The notes under the pieces are model-generated. The model did no database searches. It saw only the letters and a list, made by a program, of their open reading frames with translations, and was not told the origin of the DNA. From Chromatium okenii (GTDB lineage Bacteria > Pseudomonadota > Gammaproteobacteria > Chromatiales > Chromatiaceae), in the NCBI RefSeq assembly GCF_002958735.1, contig NZ_PPGH01000037.1:760001-824000 (forward strand): a stretch of DNA of 64,000 bases. The letters run 5' to 3'. Every line of letters starts with the position of its first letter. Position 1 is the stretch's first letter. A program made the translations under genes and the position numbers. Positions 18,316-27,568 of the stretch are shown here, piece by piece.

Positions 18316-21294
18316 ATGACACCCGAACAATTTATTGCTAAATGGCAAATCTCCACCCTGAAAGAACGCTCTGGTTCACAGGAGCATTTTATTGATTTGT
18401 GTCGATTATTAAATGAGCCAACGCCAGCGGAAATTGATCCAGTTGGCGCGTTTTATTGCTTTGAACGCGGCGCAAAAAAAACCACCGGCAGCGATGGCTG
18501 GGCGGATGTGTGGAAACGCAATTGCTTTGGCTGGGAATACAAAGGCAAACGCAACAACTTGAATGAAGCCTTTGTCCAACTGCATCGCTACGCTCCCGCA
18601 TTAGAAAATCCGCCGTTGTTAATTGTTTCCGATATGGAGCAGATTATTATACGCACCGCATTTAATGGAACGGTTTCTAAAGAATATGTGTTGCAGTTGG
18701 ATGATTTACGCAATCCCGACAATTTGCGGTTATTAAAATGGGCATTTAGTGAACCAGAACGGTTGCGCCCCACGCTCACCACTGCGGCATTAACGGAAAC
18801 GGCAGCGCGACAATTTGGTGAATTGGCGCAAACATTATGCGAACGTGGTCATAATACCCAGCAGGTCGCGCATTTTTGCCAGCAAATACTGTTTTGTTTT
18901 TTTGCTGATGATATTGGGTTATTAACCAATCATTTATTCAGTAACTTATTAGATGCAGCGCAAAAACGCCCGGATAATTTGCCGCAAACACTCACCAGTT
19001 TATTTAATACGATGGAAACTGGTGGTTTATTCGGTACTGAAGAAATTGATTGGTTTAATGGCGGGTTATTTGATGCCGCTGCGCCGTTGCCATTAACCGG
19101 AACTGATGTGCAAACATTGCGGAAATTGGCAGAGTTAAATTGGTCAGCCATTGAACCCAGTATTTTCGGTACGTTATTTGAGCGCGGATTGGATCCAAAT
19201 CAACGTGAACAACTCGGTGCGCATTATACGGACGCTGCATCTATTATGCGTTTGGTCAATCCAGTGGTACTTGATCCATTGCGCGAAGAGTGGCGTGCTC
19301 AACAGCTAGCGATTGCAAAATTGGTTGATAAAATTGCTGCGTTAAAAAGCAAAGTTAATAAGGCAATTGCAGCGGCGAGTACAACGACATTAACCACTGA
19401 GTCGGCAGAAGAAATTAGAATTGTAAGAAAAAAGGCTAGAAACGCCGAGACAGCGGCAAAAAGGAAAATTGAAAAACACTGCCGTGATTTTCTCATTCGG
19501 TTGCAAAAGTTTCGAGTGCTTGATCCTGCCTGTGGTTCAGGGAACTTTTTATTATTGGCATTGCGTGGTTTGAAGGATTTAGAACACGAGGTGATTTTAG
19601 ATGCAGAGCGATTGGGTTTGCCAGCTAGTTTTCCCAAGGTTGGACCGGAAAATGTGCTGGGAATTGAATTAAACATTTATGCAGCAGAATTGGCGCGAGT
19701 GACGGTGTGGATTGGTGAAATTCAATGGATGTTGAATCACGGTTTTTCACTGGCAAAAAATCCAATTTTGAAAACGATTCATGTTATTGAACAACGTGAT
19801 GCAGTGGTGAATGCGGATGGTTTGGAACCGAATTGGCCGGACGCTGATGTGATTGTTGGTAATCCGCCGTTTTTAGGCGATAAACGAATGCTCGGTGCAA
19901 TGGGTGATGAATACGTTAAACGCTTGCGCAGTTGTTATCAGGGGCGCATTCCCGGCGGTGCAGATTTGGTGACGTATTGGTTTGAAAAGGCGCGAGCACA
20001 AATTGAATTCAGTAAAGCAACAGCCGTTGGTTTGGTGGCAACCAATTCGATTCGTGGCGGCGCAAATCGTCAGGTATTAGAACGCATTTGTAAGACAACG
20101 CGCATTTTTAACGCATGGTCAGATGAACCTTGGATTAACAGCGGCGCAGCAGTGCGCGTCAGTTTAATTTGTTTCGGTAAAACAGAACTAAAGCCAGTTT
20201 TGAATGGCGAAATAGTTGCAGCAATTTATGCAGATTTAACGTCTGGTTCAATTGATTCTGCATCGGATGTGACGCAGGCAAAACCATTAAAAAGTAATTG
20301 TGGAACCTGTTTTATTGGTACACAGAAAAGCGGCAGTTTTGATATTGCCGGTGAATTAGCGCGGCAATGGTTAAAAGAATCAAATTTACACGGTAAACCG
20401 AATAGCGATGTTATGCGTCCTTGGGTAAACGGAATGGACATCACGCGCCGTCCATCTGATACATGGATTATTGATTTTGGCATTGAAATGAAAGAGCAGA
20501 TGGCTTGTGGTTATGAGCAACCTTTTTTGTATCTGCGCAATCATGTCAAATTCAAACGCAGCAGCAGTCGTGAAACTGTTGCTGCGAAATGGTGGCTGTA
20601 TACAAGACCACGTCCCGATATGCGTGAAGCATTAATTGATTTGCCGCGCTATATTTGCACTCCGCGAGTCTCTAAATATCGACTATTTGTTTGTTTTTCG
20701 ACGATCATTTTGCCGGATAGCGCAACCGTTGCTATTGCTCGCGCTGATGACACTACATTCGGTATTTTACATTCGCGTTTCCATGAAATATGGTCGTTGC
20801 GAATGGGAACCAGTTTAGGCGCGACGCCGCGTTATACGCCGAGCACCACATTTGAAACGTTTCCTTTTCCAATTGGATTAACGCCAGCAAATACTGGCGG
20901 CGCAATTGAAACATTGAATAGTGGCGCAATCATTCCGATAGTTGCGGCGGAATATCAATCTCACGCGAAAGCCGTTGCAGAGGCAGCATTTCAACTTAAT
21001 CAACTGCGCGAGAACTGGTTAAATCCGCCAGAATGGATTGAACGCCAGCCGGAAATTGTCGCTGGTTATCCTGAGCGGATCATTCCCAAACCTGAATACG
21101 CGGCGCAATTAAAACAGCGCACGTTGACGAATCTTTATAATGAGCGCCCAGCGTGGTTGGCGAATGCGCATTTGAAATTAGATTGTGCTGTTGCAGCAGC
21201 GTATGGCTGGGAAAATAACGCAGCAGAATTGAATGAAGCAGAGATTTTGCAGCGATTATTGACGTTGAATTTGGCGCGGGAAAAAGCGAATTGA
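18316..21294 (+). CDS. MmeI-like type IIG restriction-modification enzyme
   Basis: A 992-aa single-chain enzyme. The N-terminus carries a putative PD-(D/E)xK nuclease (DGWADVWKRNCFGWEYKGKR, with E-x-K). A helical spacer (~180-330) is followed by the methylase: YTDAASIMRLVNP, SAM motif LDPACGSGNFLLLALRG and catalytic NPPFLGDKR. The target-recognition region (~620-850) has FGILHSRFHEIWSLRMGTS, and a helical C-terminus closes the protein. Such proteins methylate adenine on one strand and cut ~20 bp away. The ATG is preceded by a TTG in frame. It is followed on the same strand by a C4-like RNA and an antirepressor gene, the arrangement repeated at 37095-41037. Confidence 0.85.
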   Translation: MTPEQFIAKWQISTLKERSGSQEHFIDLCRLLNEPTPAEIDPVGAFYCFERGAKKTTGSDGWADVWKRNCFGWEYKGKRNNLNEAFVQLHRYAPALENPPLLIVSDMEQIIIRTAFNGTVSKEYVLQLDDLRNPDNLRLLKWAFSEPERLRPTLTTAALTETAARQFGELAQTLCERGHNTQQVAHFCQQILFCFFADDIGLLTNHLFSNLLDAAQKRPDNLPQTLTSLFNTMETGGLFGTEEIDWFNGGLFDAAAPLPLTGTDVQTLRKLAELNWSAIEPSIFGTLFERGLDPNQREQLGAHYTDAASIMRLVNPVVLDPLREEWRAQQLAIAKLVDKIAALKSKVNKAIAAASTTTLTTESAEEIRIVRKKARNAETAAKRKIEKHCRDFLIRLQKFRVLDPACGSGNFLLLALRGLKDLEHEVILDAERLGLPASFPKVGPENVLGIELNIYAAELARVTVWIGEIQWMLNHGFSLAKNPILKTIHVIEQRDAVVNADGLEPNWPDADVIVGNPPFLGDKRMLGAMGDEYVKRLRSCYQGRIPGGADLVTYWFEKARAQIEFSKATAVGLVATNSIRGGANRQVLERICKTTRIFNAWSDEPWINSGAAVRVSLICFGKTELKPVLNGEIVAAIYADLTSGSIDSASDVTQAKPLKSNCGTCFIGTQKSGSFDIAGELARQWLKESNLHGKPNSDVMRPWVNGMDITRRPSDTWIIDFGIEMKEQMACGYEQPFLYLRNHVKFKRSSSRETVAAKWWLYTRPRPDMREALIDLPRYICTPRVSKYRLFVCFSTIILPDSATVAIARADDTTFGILHSRFHEIWSLRMGTSLGATPRYTPSTTFETFPFPIGLTPANTGGAIETLNSGAIIPIVAAEYQSHAKAVAEAAFQLNQLRENWLNPPEWIERQPEIVAGYPERIIPKPEYAAQLKQRTLTNLYNERPAWLANAHLKLDCAVAAAYGWENNAAELNEAEILQRLLTLNLAREKAN

Positions 21295-21302
21295 TTTAGT
21301 GG

Positions 21303-21331
21303 TTGACATTGGTTTGTTGGCGTGTTTTTAT
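21303..21331 (+). promoter_or_regulatory. sigma-70-like promoter of the structured leader
   Basis: TTGACA (21303-21308), a 17-nt spacer, then TTTTAT (21326-21331). It begins 9 nt after the type IIG stop codon, so the RNA and antirepressor can be transcribed apart from the enzyme. Confidence 0.5.
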
Positions 21332-21337
21332 TTATTG

Positions 21338-21500
21338 CGGAAGGCGTAGAAACCTCGTTCAAGGCGGAACCCGTACCTGTTAGACATGCGGTATTTTACT
21401 CAACCGATTTTGGTCGGGAGTTTGCAGCCATGCTATACGGGTAAATCCTGAAAAACTGCAAGCGGTGTCCTTGAGCCGTTTCTACCCTCCTGACCGCCCA
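21338..21500 (+). ncRNA. C4-like antisense RNA / structured leader upstream of rha
   Basis: The segment GTAGAAAC (21346-21353) plus TCAAGG (21359-21364) is complementary to CCTTGA (21469-21474) plus GTTTCTAC (21478-21485), close to the antirepressor start. Between them lie CCCGTA/TACGGG (21370-21375 with 21436-21441) and an inner ACTC...GAGT hairpin. This is the layout of phage P1-type C4 RNA, where a short RNA pairs with the leader of the antirepressor gene. Assignment rests on complementarity and context, not on an Rfam search. Confidence 0.5.
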
Positions 21501-21546
21501 AATTTTTGGGTAATTTGTGTAGAAGCAATTCAAGGTAAACACCATC

Positions 21547-22353
21547 ATGTCAGACCTAAACATCCTCTCATCAATCACGATGACCTCCCGCGAGATCGCA
21601 GAACTGACCGGAAAGCGCCATGCTGATGTTCTGCGCGACATTCGTGTCATGCTTTCGCAAATATATGATTTAATTGATAACGCAGATTTGCGTTATCAGG
21701 AAATTCAGTGTGTTACGTTTGAGTTCGATGATCATACAAAACGCCTATCAACCATCCGGCTTGATAAGGATCACACTCTCACGCTGTTGACCGGCTACGA
21801 TGCCAAAGCACGGTTCAAGGTGATACGACGCTGGCAGGAACTTGAAGCTGCGGCTGCATCAACTCTGCAACAACCATTCATTCAACCTGACGCTTATACA
21901 TTACCCTATCAGCCAATTATTGAGATTCAGATTATTGAATCTGCTGCTCGCACATTGCGCATATCAGATACCAGCGTGATTCGGATGTATGCTGTGGTTT
22001 GTAAAAGCAAGGAAATCAATTCCGCGTTTCTTCCCGATTATGTCGATGAACCATTGGTCAGAGCGATCACTCCGCTATTGAAAGAGATGAGGAGTCCGCT
22101 TTTTCATCACGTTGCCAAGACGGTCAATCCCGCATTGGAAGCAATGGGCATTCTGGAACATCTTTCCCGCAAGAGCACCGGCAACACGATTAAAAAGTTC
22201 TGGAGTTTGACCGAGGAGGGTTTGAAATACGGGCGCAATGAAACCAGCCCGAATAATCCCCGCGAGACGCAGCCACTGTTTTTCGTGGAGCGTTTTCCTG
22301 AGTTATTAGCGCGATTGGATGCGTATATCAATCCACAATCATTGCCGCTTTAA
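21547..22353 (+). CDS. Rha-family phage regulatory / antirepressor protein
   Basis: 268 aa. The N-terminus is a pRha domain (ITMTSREIAELTGKRHADVL, then RDIRVM and the FEFDDHTKR region). The C-terminal ~160 residues are shared with the KilA-N protein at 37095-37935 (FLPDYVDEPLVRAITPLLKE; ETSPNNPRETQPLFFVERFP). Such proteins relieve repression of prophage genes. No other phage gene is adjacent. It lies downstream of a type IIG gene and a C4-like RNA, so it may regulate, or be kept silent by, that locus. Confidence 0.75.
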   Translation: MSDLNILSSITMTSREIAELTGKRHADVLRDIRVMLSQIYDLIDNADLRYQEIQCVTFEFDDHTKRLSTIRLDKDHTLTLLTGYDAKARFKVIRRWQELEAAAASTLQQPFIQPDAYTLPYQPIIEIQIIESAARTLRISDTSVIRMYAVVCKSKEINSAFLPDYVDEPLVRAITPLLKEMRSPLFHHVAKTVNPALEAMGILEHLSRKSTGNTIKKFWSLTEEGLKYGRNETSPNNPRETQPLFFVERFPELLARLDAYINPQSLPL

Positions 22354-22396
22354 ATCCCCCTAACCCCCCTTTTTCAAAGGGGGGTAGGAAGATTTA
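22353..22396. repeat. G/C-run palindromic repeat at the convergent rha / SIR2 ends
   Basis: AAATCCCCCTAACCCCCC, T-run, then AAAGGGGGGTAGG. It begins at the rha stop codon and overlaps the end of the SIR2-like gene by a few bases, and could act as a two-way terminator. Confidence 0.75.
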
Positions 22397-23224
22397 AATT
22401 GTCAGCAAATCCGCGACATCCGCTTCAATAATCACAACATCTTTTTTCTGACAAAAGCGCCGTTCTTTATCCGTTGGTTCTGGAATGAGCGCCCAGCCCG
22501 CTGGTGACGCTGCAGCGTTATAAATCATGTCGGACATAATCATCCGCTCGGTATCGCGTTGAAAGCGCAAACCAATAAACAAATAGCGTTTACCAATCCG
22601 CAGCGTTTTGACCACATCGGGAATTGCAAATCCGCCCATCAATTCGGTGATGTAATCCACATAATCGGCATCTGAGGCAATATAAGTCGGATCAGGACGC
22701 GGACTTCCCATTGGTTTGAATAGAATTGGCAGCGTCGAATCAATCGCTTGTTGATTGATTTCGTGATAACGCTCGCCATCGTAATGATGCAGCCGAAAAC
22801 GATAATCCGTGCCGCCGGTGCGAGCGATGCCGCGAATCAAGGTGTGCGGAATATCTGCATAAGAATCTTGCAGTTGCGTGTCGCGGTTGATGTCGATGAC
22901 ATACGGCGGGCGGATGTGTTGCAGCCAATCGTGCAGCGGCGCTCGCGTCCAAGTGCGCTGGTTGTAAGTGGTTTCCAAAAAACGATGCACGGCAGAGCGT
23001 CCGCGTTTGAGTTCGACATTCATCGCAGCGCGGGGAAATTCCCACATCAGGCGCGGAGCCATTGGTTTGCCGTCATTCATGGCGATGATGAGGCTGTCGC
23101 TGTCGGCGGGAATCGGCGCAGCGGTGACGGGATCGACTGCGCCGGTTAATGCGCCAGCGCCGAGATAGGGCACGAGCGTGCCGGCGGCGACTTCTTGCAC
23201 GAGTCGGTTGAGAATGGTGGACAT
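22394..23224 (-). CDS. SIR2-like domain protein
   Basis: 276 aa. Features of the SIR2_2-like NAD-binding fold are visible: VPYLGAGALTGAV at the N-terminus, PPYVIDINRDTQLQDSY in the middle, ILFKPMGSP followed by DADYVDYITELMGG, and LFIGLRFQRDTERMI near the end. In bacteria such domains often act as NAD-degrading effectors in phage defence. This copy stands alone, with no ATPase or Argonaute partner. Its neighbour is the restriction/antirepressor cassette, but a housekeeping role is also possible. Confidence 0.65.
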   Translation of the reverse strand: MSTILNRLVQEVAAGTLVPYLGAGALTGAVDPVTAAPIPADSDSLIIAMNDGKPMAPRLMWEFPRAAMNVELKRGRSAVHRFLETTYNQRTWTRAPLHDWLQHIRPPYVIDINRDTQLQDSYADIPHTLIRGIARTGGTDYRFRLHHYDGERYHEINQQAIDSTLPILFKPMGSPRPDPTYIASDADYVDYITELMGGFAIPDVVKTLRIGKRYLFIGLRFQRDTERMIMSDMIYNAAASPAGWALIPEPTDKERRFCQKKDVVIIEADVADLLTI

Positions 23225-23419
23225 CTGTGCGGTATTTCCTCAATAAATGCGTATTTGCGATAAACAGCAACATCTGCGCCATTGTCAGTAACGACTGCGG
23301 TGCGGTGAAAATATCAGCCCATTCAGTTAGAGTTTCGTGCTTTCTTAAACCCAGCCAACAATTGATCTGTCGCGTTAGTTGAGCGCCGCAGCTCATCCAT
23401 TTCATAAGGAATTTTCACG

Positions 23420-24112
23420 ATGACAACTGACCTAATTGCACCTTCCATTTTGTCGGCAAATTTCGCCAAGCTCGGCGAAGAAGTGGACAATGTTCTCGCT
23501 GCGGGCGCGGACATCGTGCATTTCGACGTGATGGACAATCATTATGTGCCGAATCTGACCATCGGTCCGCTGGTGTGCGAGGCGCTGCGCAAACACGGCG
23601 TCACCGCGCCGATTGACGTGCATTTAATGGTCAAGCCGGTGGATCGGATCATTCCCGATTTCGCGGCGGCGGGCGCGACTTACATTACGTTTCATCCCGA
23701 AGCCAGCGAGCACATCGACCGCACCTTGCAACTGATTCGTGCGGAAGGCTGCAAATCTGGGCTGGTGTTCAATCCCGCTACCCCATTGAGTTATCTCGAT
23801 TATGTGCTGGACAAGGTGGACATGATTTTGCTGATGTCGGTCAACCCCGGTTTTGGCGGCCAGAGTTTCATTCCTGCGACCTTTGAAAAGCTGCGTCAAG
23901 CGCGGCAAATCATTGATAACTCTGGGTTTGATATTCGGCTGGAGATCGACGGCGGCGTCAAAGCCGACAACATCGCGGAGGTGAAAGCGGCTGGCGCGGA
24001 TACTTTCGTGTCCGGTTCGGGGATTTTCAGCAAGCCGAGCGCCAGCGATGCGCATCGTTATGACAGCATTATCAAAGAGATGCGAGCGGCAATGGCGACG
24101 GTGAGTCGTTGA
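23420..24112 (+). CDS. rpe: ribulose-phosphate 3-epimerase
   Basis: Rpe interconverts ribulose-5-P and xylulose-5-P in the pentose phosphate and Calvin pathways. 230 aa TIM barrel. It has [15 protein letters not shown], the metal-binding [12 protein letters not shown] and [11 protein letters not shown] segments, [11 protein letters not shown], and [10 protein letters not shown] with the catalytic Asp. AAGGAA precedes the ATG. It is followed 15 nt later by gph, a classic pair. Confidence 0.97.
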   Translation: MTTDLIAPSILSANFAKLGEEVDNVLAAGADIVHFDVMDNHYVPNLTIGPLVCEALRKHGVTAPIDVHLMVKPVDRIIPDFAAAGATYITFHPEASEHIDRTLQLIRAEGCKSGLVFNPATPLSYLDYVLDKVDMILLMSVNPGFGGQSFIPATFEKLRQARQIIDNSGFDIRLEIDGGVKADNIAEVKAAGADTFVSGSGIFSKPSASDAHRYDSIIKEMRAAMATVSR

Positions 24113-24127
24113 GTCGGATTGCTGACG

Positions 24128-24802
24128 ATGCTGCAACCTAAAATGGTGCTGTGTGATTTGGACGGGACGCTGGTCGATAGCGTTCCCGATCTGACGTTTT
24201 GCGTGGACGCGATGATGGAGCAATTGGGGCGTCCGGCGTGGGGTGAAGCGGCGGTGCGGACGTGGGTCGGCAACGGCGTCGAGCGGCTGGTGTGTCGGGC
24301 GCTCATCGGTCAGCTTGACGGCGAGCCAGACCCGGCGGATTACGCGCTGGCGTATCCGATTTTTGTGGCGCTGTACGCAGCGAACACCTCAACCCGCTCG
24401 GTGCTGTATCCGGGCGTGCGCGAGGGGCTGGAATTTCTGCGCAGTGCCGGTTATCCGCTCGGCTGCGTCACCAACAAAGCCGCGCAGTTCACGGAACCGC
24501 TGCTGCGGCAGGTCGGCATTCGGGATTATTTCGGGTTGGTGGTCAGCGGCGACAGCCTGCCGCGCAAAAAGCCAGACCCGATGCCGCTGCTCCACGCGGC
24601 GCGGCATTTCGGCGTCGCGCCAACCGATGCGTTGATGATTGGTGATTCGGGTACGGACGTGAAAGCGGCGCGAGCGGCTGGGTTTGGCATTATTTGTATG
24701 AGCTATGGCTACAATCACGGCGTGGATATTCGAGAAGCGCAACCGGATGCAGTGATTGATTCATTGGAAGAATTGCGGGGATTGGTCGCAGCGCAGGCTT
24801 GA
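24128..24802 (+). CDS. gph: phosphoglycolate phosphatase
   Basis: HAD-superfamily phosphatase removing phosphoglycolate. ~224 aa from ATG 24128; ATG 24143 is the alternative. Motif I DLDGTLVDSVPDL, motif II GCVTNKAA, motif III KKPDPMPLL and motif IV MIGDSGTDVKAARAAG are all present. Probably co-transcribed with rpe. Confidence 0.94.
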   Translation: MLQPKMVLCDLDGTLVDSVPDLTFCVDAMMEQLGRPAWGEAAVRTWVGNGVERLVCRALIGQLDGEPDPADYALAYPIFVALYAANTSTRSVLYPGVREGLEFLRSAGYPLGCVTNKAAQFTEPLLRQVGIRDYFGLVVSGDSLPRKKPDPMPLLHAARHFGVAPTDALMIGDSGTDVKAARAAGFGIICMSYGYNHGVDIREAQPDAVIDSLEELRGLVAAQA

Positions 24803-24810
24803 ATTAAATG

Positions 24811-24849
24811 GCGCAGAATACGCGGGGGCGTATTCTGCGCAGTTTTTTA
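24811..24849 (+). terminator. terminator of rpe-gph
   Basis: Long perfect stem GCGCAGAATACGC / GCGTATTCTGCGC around GGGG, followed by AGTTTTTT. It starts 9 nt after the gph stop. Confidence 0.93.
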
Positions 24850-24884
24850 TCAGGAAAATAAATTGAGTTTTGAATCAATTGATG

Positions 24885-25080
24885 TTCTGCAAAAACGCTT
24901 GCAGATACCGTATTTCAATACGCGACTGATCGCAAAAAAGCGGCAGCGCTGTGGTTTGAGCTGGCGCGGAGCATTTTGCACCGCGTCCGTTGACCAGTTT
25001 TGAGCAACACGGCGAGCGGCGCGGTCATCCCGTGCACGATGTGATTTTTCGGCGGCGGCTGATGCAGGTAATGGGATGAT
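24885..25080 (+). pseudogene. degraded coding remnant of unknown origin
   Basis: Two open pieces in different frames read like protein: VFQYATDRKKAAALWFELAR, and after a frame change FEQHGERRGHPVHDVIF, ending RRRLMQVMG and TGA at about 25077. Composition matches neighbouring genes, unlike the AT-rich 25090-25440 that follows. I cannot name the family. The AT-rich stretch holds no gene and is presumably the promoter region of the next one. Confidence 0.3.
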
Positions 25081-25444
25081 TGTTTAGGTGATAGCGTGGC
25101 GGTGTCAGGTTTTTTTACAAGTATTCGTAATAAGCTATTGTGCCTTAACTAACTCATTTAACAACTAAAATAGTGATAATACAGTCAAAAATTCGCAATT
25201 TTTGTACATCGAAGCGTTTTAGCTTTACAACTGCTTCTTAGTGCTAATTAACTGTTTATATTGAATTTAACTGTAAACTGCTTCAGCCAAGTGTTAGAAT
25301 TATTTACAGAAATATATCACGCACATAGCAAGTCAGCATAACCAGTTGATAAAGTAGATATTTTATTTTTGGCAAACAAATTGCTGTTGTGTTTTCGCAC
25401 GAATCATTTGTATCACTCACTTTCCAATTTAAGGTATTTGAATC

Positions 25445-26026
25445 ATGAACAAGATTTTTTCTGCATTAGTTCTTTGTGCGGGTATTGTTGCAAGCGGTAG
25501 CGTGGCTGCGAGTATTTCCTATCCCACTCCGGGCACATATAACGACGTAGATTACAATTTCACAGCAACCACTACTGGCGCTATCTCCGCCTATTTTTAT
25601 TTTAGTGAAGCTGCGGCAACAAGCACTATTAGTCTATTAGTGAACGGAGTTCAACTTGGTGCAACTGGTTTACCTAACCACGGTAGCAGTTTCGGTGATT
25701 CCATCCTTTTTGGTAACGTCACTGCTGGAGATAATCTGGTTTTCAAACTAAATTATGCTTGGGAAGGTGTAGGAGCATGGTTTTCTGACGCGTCAATGAA
25801 TGTTGACAGTTTGAATCACATCTATTCAACCAGCTTCGCTGGTGAGGGCATTATTCCGGCTGGAACCTTGGTAGGTTTTGAGGATCTGCATAACGTATTG
25901 CAAGGCGATTATAATGACCATGTGTTTGTATTTAGTAATGTGAGCACTTCTGTTCCAGAGCCAAGTATTTTTGCATTATTAGGTTTGGGTTTATTGGGCT
26001 TTAGCTTTTCCCGCCGCGCCAAATAA
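25445..26026 (+). CDS. PEP-CTERM sorting-signal exported protein
   Basis: 193 aa. Signal peptide (MNKIFSALVLCAGIVASGSV) and a C-terminal PEP-CTERM signal: SVPEPSIFALLGLGLLG, then FSFSRRAK. Exosortase recognises this tail and the protein is delivered to the outer surface, often tied to exopolysaccharide or flocs. The body is Ser/Thr/Asn-rich with no known domain. The gene is alone, with its own terminator, as is usual for this class. Confidence 0.88.
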   Translation: MNKIFSALVLCAGIVASGSVAASISYPTPGTYNDVDYNFTATTTGAISAYFYFSEAAATSTISLLVNGVQLGATGLPNHGSSFGDSILFGNVTAGDNLVFKLNYAWEGVGAWFSDASMNVDSLNHIYSTSFAGEGIIPAGTLVGFEDLHNVLQGDYNDHVFVFSNVSTSVPEPSIFALLGLGLLGFSFSRRAK

Positions 26027-26050
26027 CCGTTATTCACTTTTAGCAATATA

Positions 26051-26075
26051 CAGCGCGGCGACGCGCTGTTTTTTT
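26051..26075 (+). terminator. terminator of the PEP-CTERM gene
   Basis: CAGCGCG (26051-26057), GCGA loop, CGCGCTG (26062-26068), then seven T. Confidence 0.92.
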
Positions 26076-26145
26076 GTCTGCTAAAAAAGCGTGATCTGAA
26101 TCACAGCCAAGTGTTAAAAATTGCCAGAATAGAACATTTGCAGCT

Positions 26146-26677
26146 GCTGACGGAGTGCGCCATGAATTGTGGACGATCAGCAATGCCGCGCAGATCGCGC
26201 AATTAACCGGCGCATTTGACGCGCTCGCAGCACTTTACGTTGCTGACGGTCATCATCGTTCTGCTGCTGCATCACGGGTTGCAGCAGCGCGACGCGCTGC
26301 GAATCCGGTTGAAGCGACTGCGTATCAGGGTTTTCTGGCAGTGATTTTCCCGCCCGACCGAATTTGGCATGTATCTGGCTGGGCATTGGTATCGGTTGAC
26401 GCTCGACCCAGCGCGAATTCCGCACGACGATCCGGTAGCGCGGCTTGATGTCAGTTTGCTGCAAGATAACGTGATTGCGCCATTGTTTGGCATTCACGAT
26501 CCGCGCCGCGATGATCGCATTGATTTTATTGGCGGAATTCGCGGTTTAGACGCGCTGGTGAAGCGGGTTGATTCCGGTGAAATGGCGGTGGCAGATGCAG
26601 GTGAAGTGATGCCGCCAAAATCGACGTGGTTTGAGCCGAAATTGGCGGATGGTTTGGTGTCGCTGGTGTTGGATTAA
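26146..26677 (+). pseudogene. DUF1015 family protein remnant
   Basis: Pieces of a DUF1015 protein: ADGVRHELWTIS, LYVADGHHRSAAAS, then a frame change to YRLTLDPARIPHDDPVARLD, SLLQDNVIAPLFGIHDPR and the C-terminal VMPPKSTWFEPKLADGLVS. The N-terminal half is missing. A stretch normally separating GEMAVA from DAGEVMPPKS is also absent, as if deleted between two Ala-Val-Ala repeats. This is a clear pseudogene, unlike the single-base breaks elsewhere. The family's role is unknown (often near serine/phosphoglycerate genes). Confidence 0.75.
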
Positions 26678-26683
26678 ATCGCC

Positions 26684-27520
26684 TCAGCCGTGTTCCGCGA
26701 GAAAGGCAGTGACTGCTGCATTTGCATCGCGTTCGCCAGCGAGCACGGCTGGCTCGTAATTATTGCGCCAGCGTGACATCAACGGTCGCGCTTGCCGCCA
26801 TTCCTCAAACAAAATGCGGGCAACCGGTCCGCCACCGTCGATAAATCCCAGCTCCCAAAAATCACGCTCGGCCTGCACTCGGTCATAGTCAAACCGCACG
26901 ATTTCCGAATGCCAGCACCCGCTGCGCCATTCCAAACGGGCGTAGCTGCCGCGCACATCGCCATCAAATGGCGAGCCGACTGAACCGACGTTGAGAATGG
27001 GAACGCCGTTGAGAATGCTGTGCATCGGGCGATGCGTGTGCGCAGTAACGAACAGCGCGATGTCTGGCGGCAGCGCGTCGTGAATTTGCTCTTCGGTGAT
27101 GTTGGCGGTGATCCCAAAACGGTTGCTGATCATGCTGGCGTGCGTGACGTGCACCCAGCTTTGTTCGTGATCGCCGTGAAAACACAGATGATCCGGCCAG
27201 TTTTCCAATGCGCTCATGCGTGGCTGAATCTGCTGATAGGTCCATGCCGCGAAACGCTGCAACACTTCTTCCATTCCGGTTTTCGGTGGACTGTTGGCGC
27301 AGCGCAGCATCCACGATTCGTGATTGCCCATGACCGGCAGCCAGCCGTGATACCGGCGCAATTCGTCAAAGTATTCAACACACGCCAAGCTGCTCGGTCC
27401 ACGATTGACCAGATCGCCAGCCATGATGACCAGATCGGGACGCCACGCCAGCATTTGCGTGGCGGCCATCTGCATCGCCGGAAGATTCGCCTGCACATCA
27501 GAAAAAATTGCGACCTTCAT
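26684..27520 (-). CDS. calcineurin-like metallophosphoesterase
   Basis: 278 aa. Metal-binding motifs in order: FSDVQANLPA (D-x-N variant of DxH), GDLVNRGPSS, MGNHESW and FVTAHTHRPMH. Such enzymes hydrolyse phosphomono- or diesters with a two-metal centre; the substrate cannot be read from sequence. It lies downstream of deaD on the same strand, beyond a terminator. Confidence 0.82.
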   Translation of the reverse strand: MKVAIFSDVQANLPAMQMAATQMLAWRPDLVIMAGDLVNRGPSSLACVEYFDELRRYHGWLPVMGNHESWMLRCANSPPKTGMEEVLQRFAAWTYQQIQPRMSALENWPDHLCFHGDHEQSWVHVTHASMISNRFGITANITEEQIHDALPPDIALFVTAHTHRPMHSILNGVPILNVGSVGSPFDGDVRGSYARLEWRSGCWHSEIVRFDYDRVQAERDFWELGFIDGGGPVARILFEEWRQARPLMSRWRNNYEPAVLAGERDANAAVTAFLAEHG

Positions 27521-27532
27521 TGATTTTTCTCA

Positions 27533-27558
27533 TAAAAAAACCGGCTTGGCAGCCGGTT
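27533..27558 (-). terminator. terminator of the DEAD-box helicase gene
   Basis: On the minus strand, AACCGGCT, TGCC-type loop, AGCCGGTT, then seven or more T. It separates the helicase gene from the phosphoesterase gene. Confidence 0.88.
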
Positions 27559-27568
27559 GTGAATTCAC

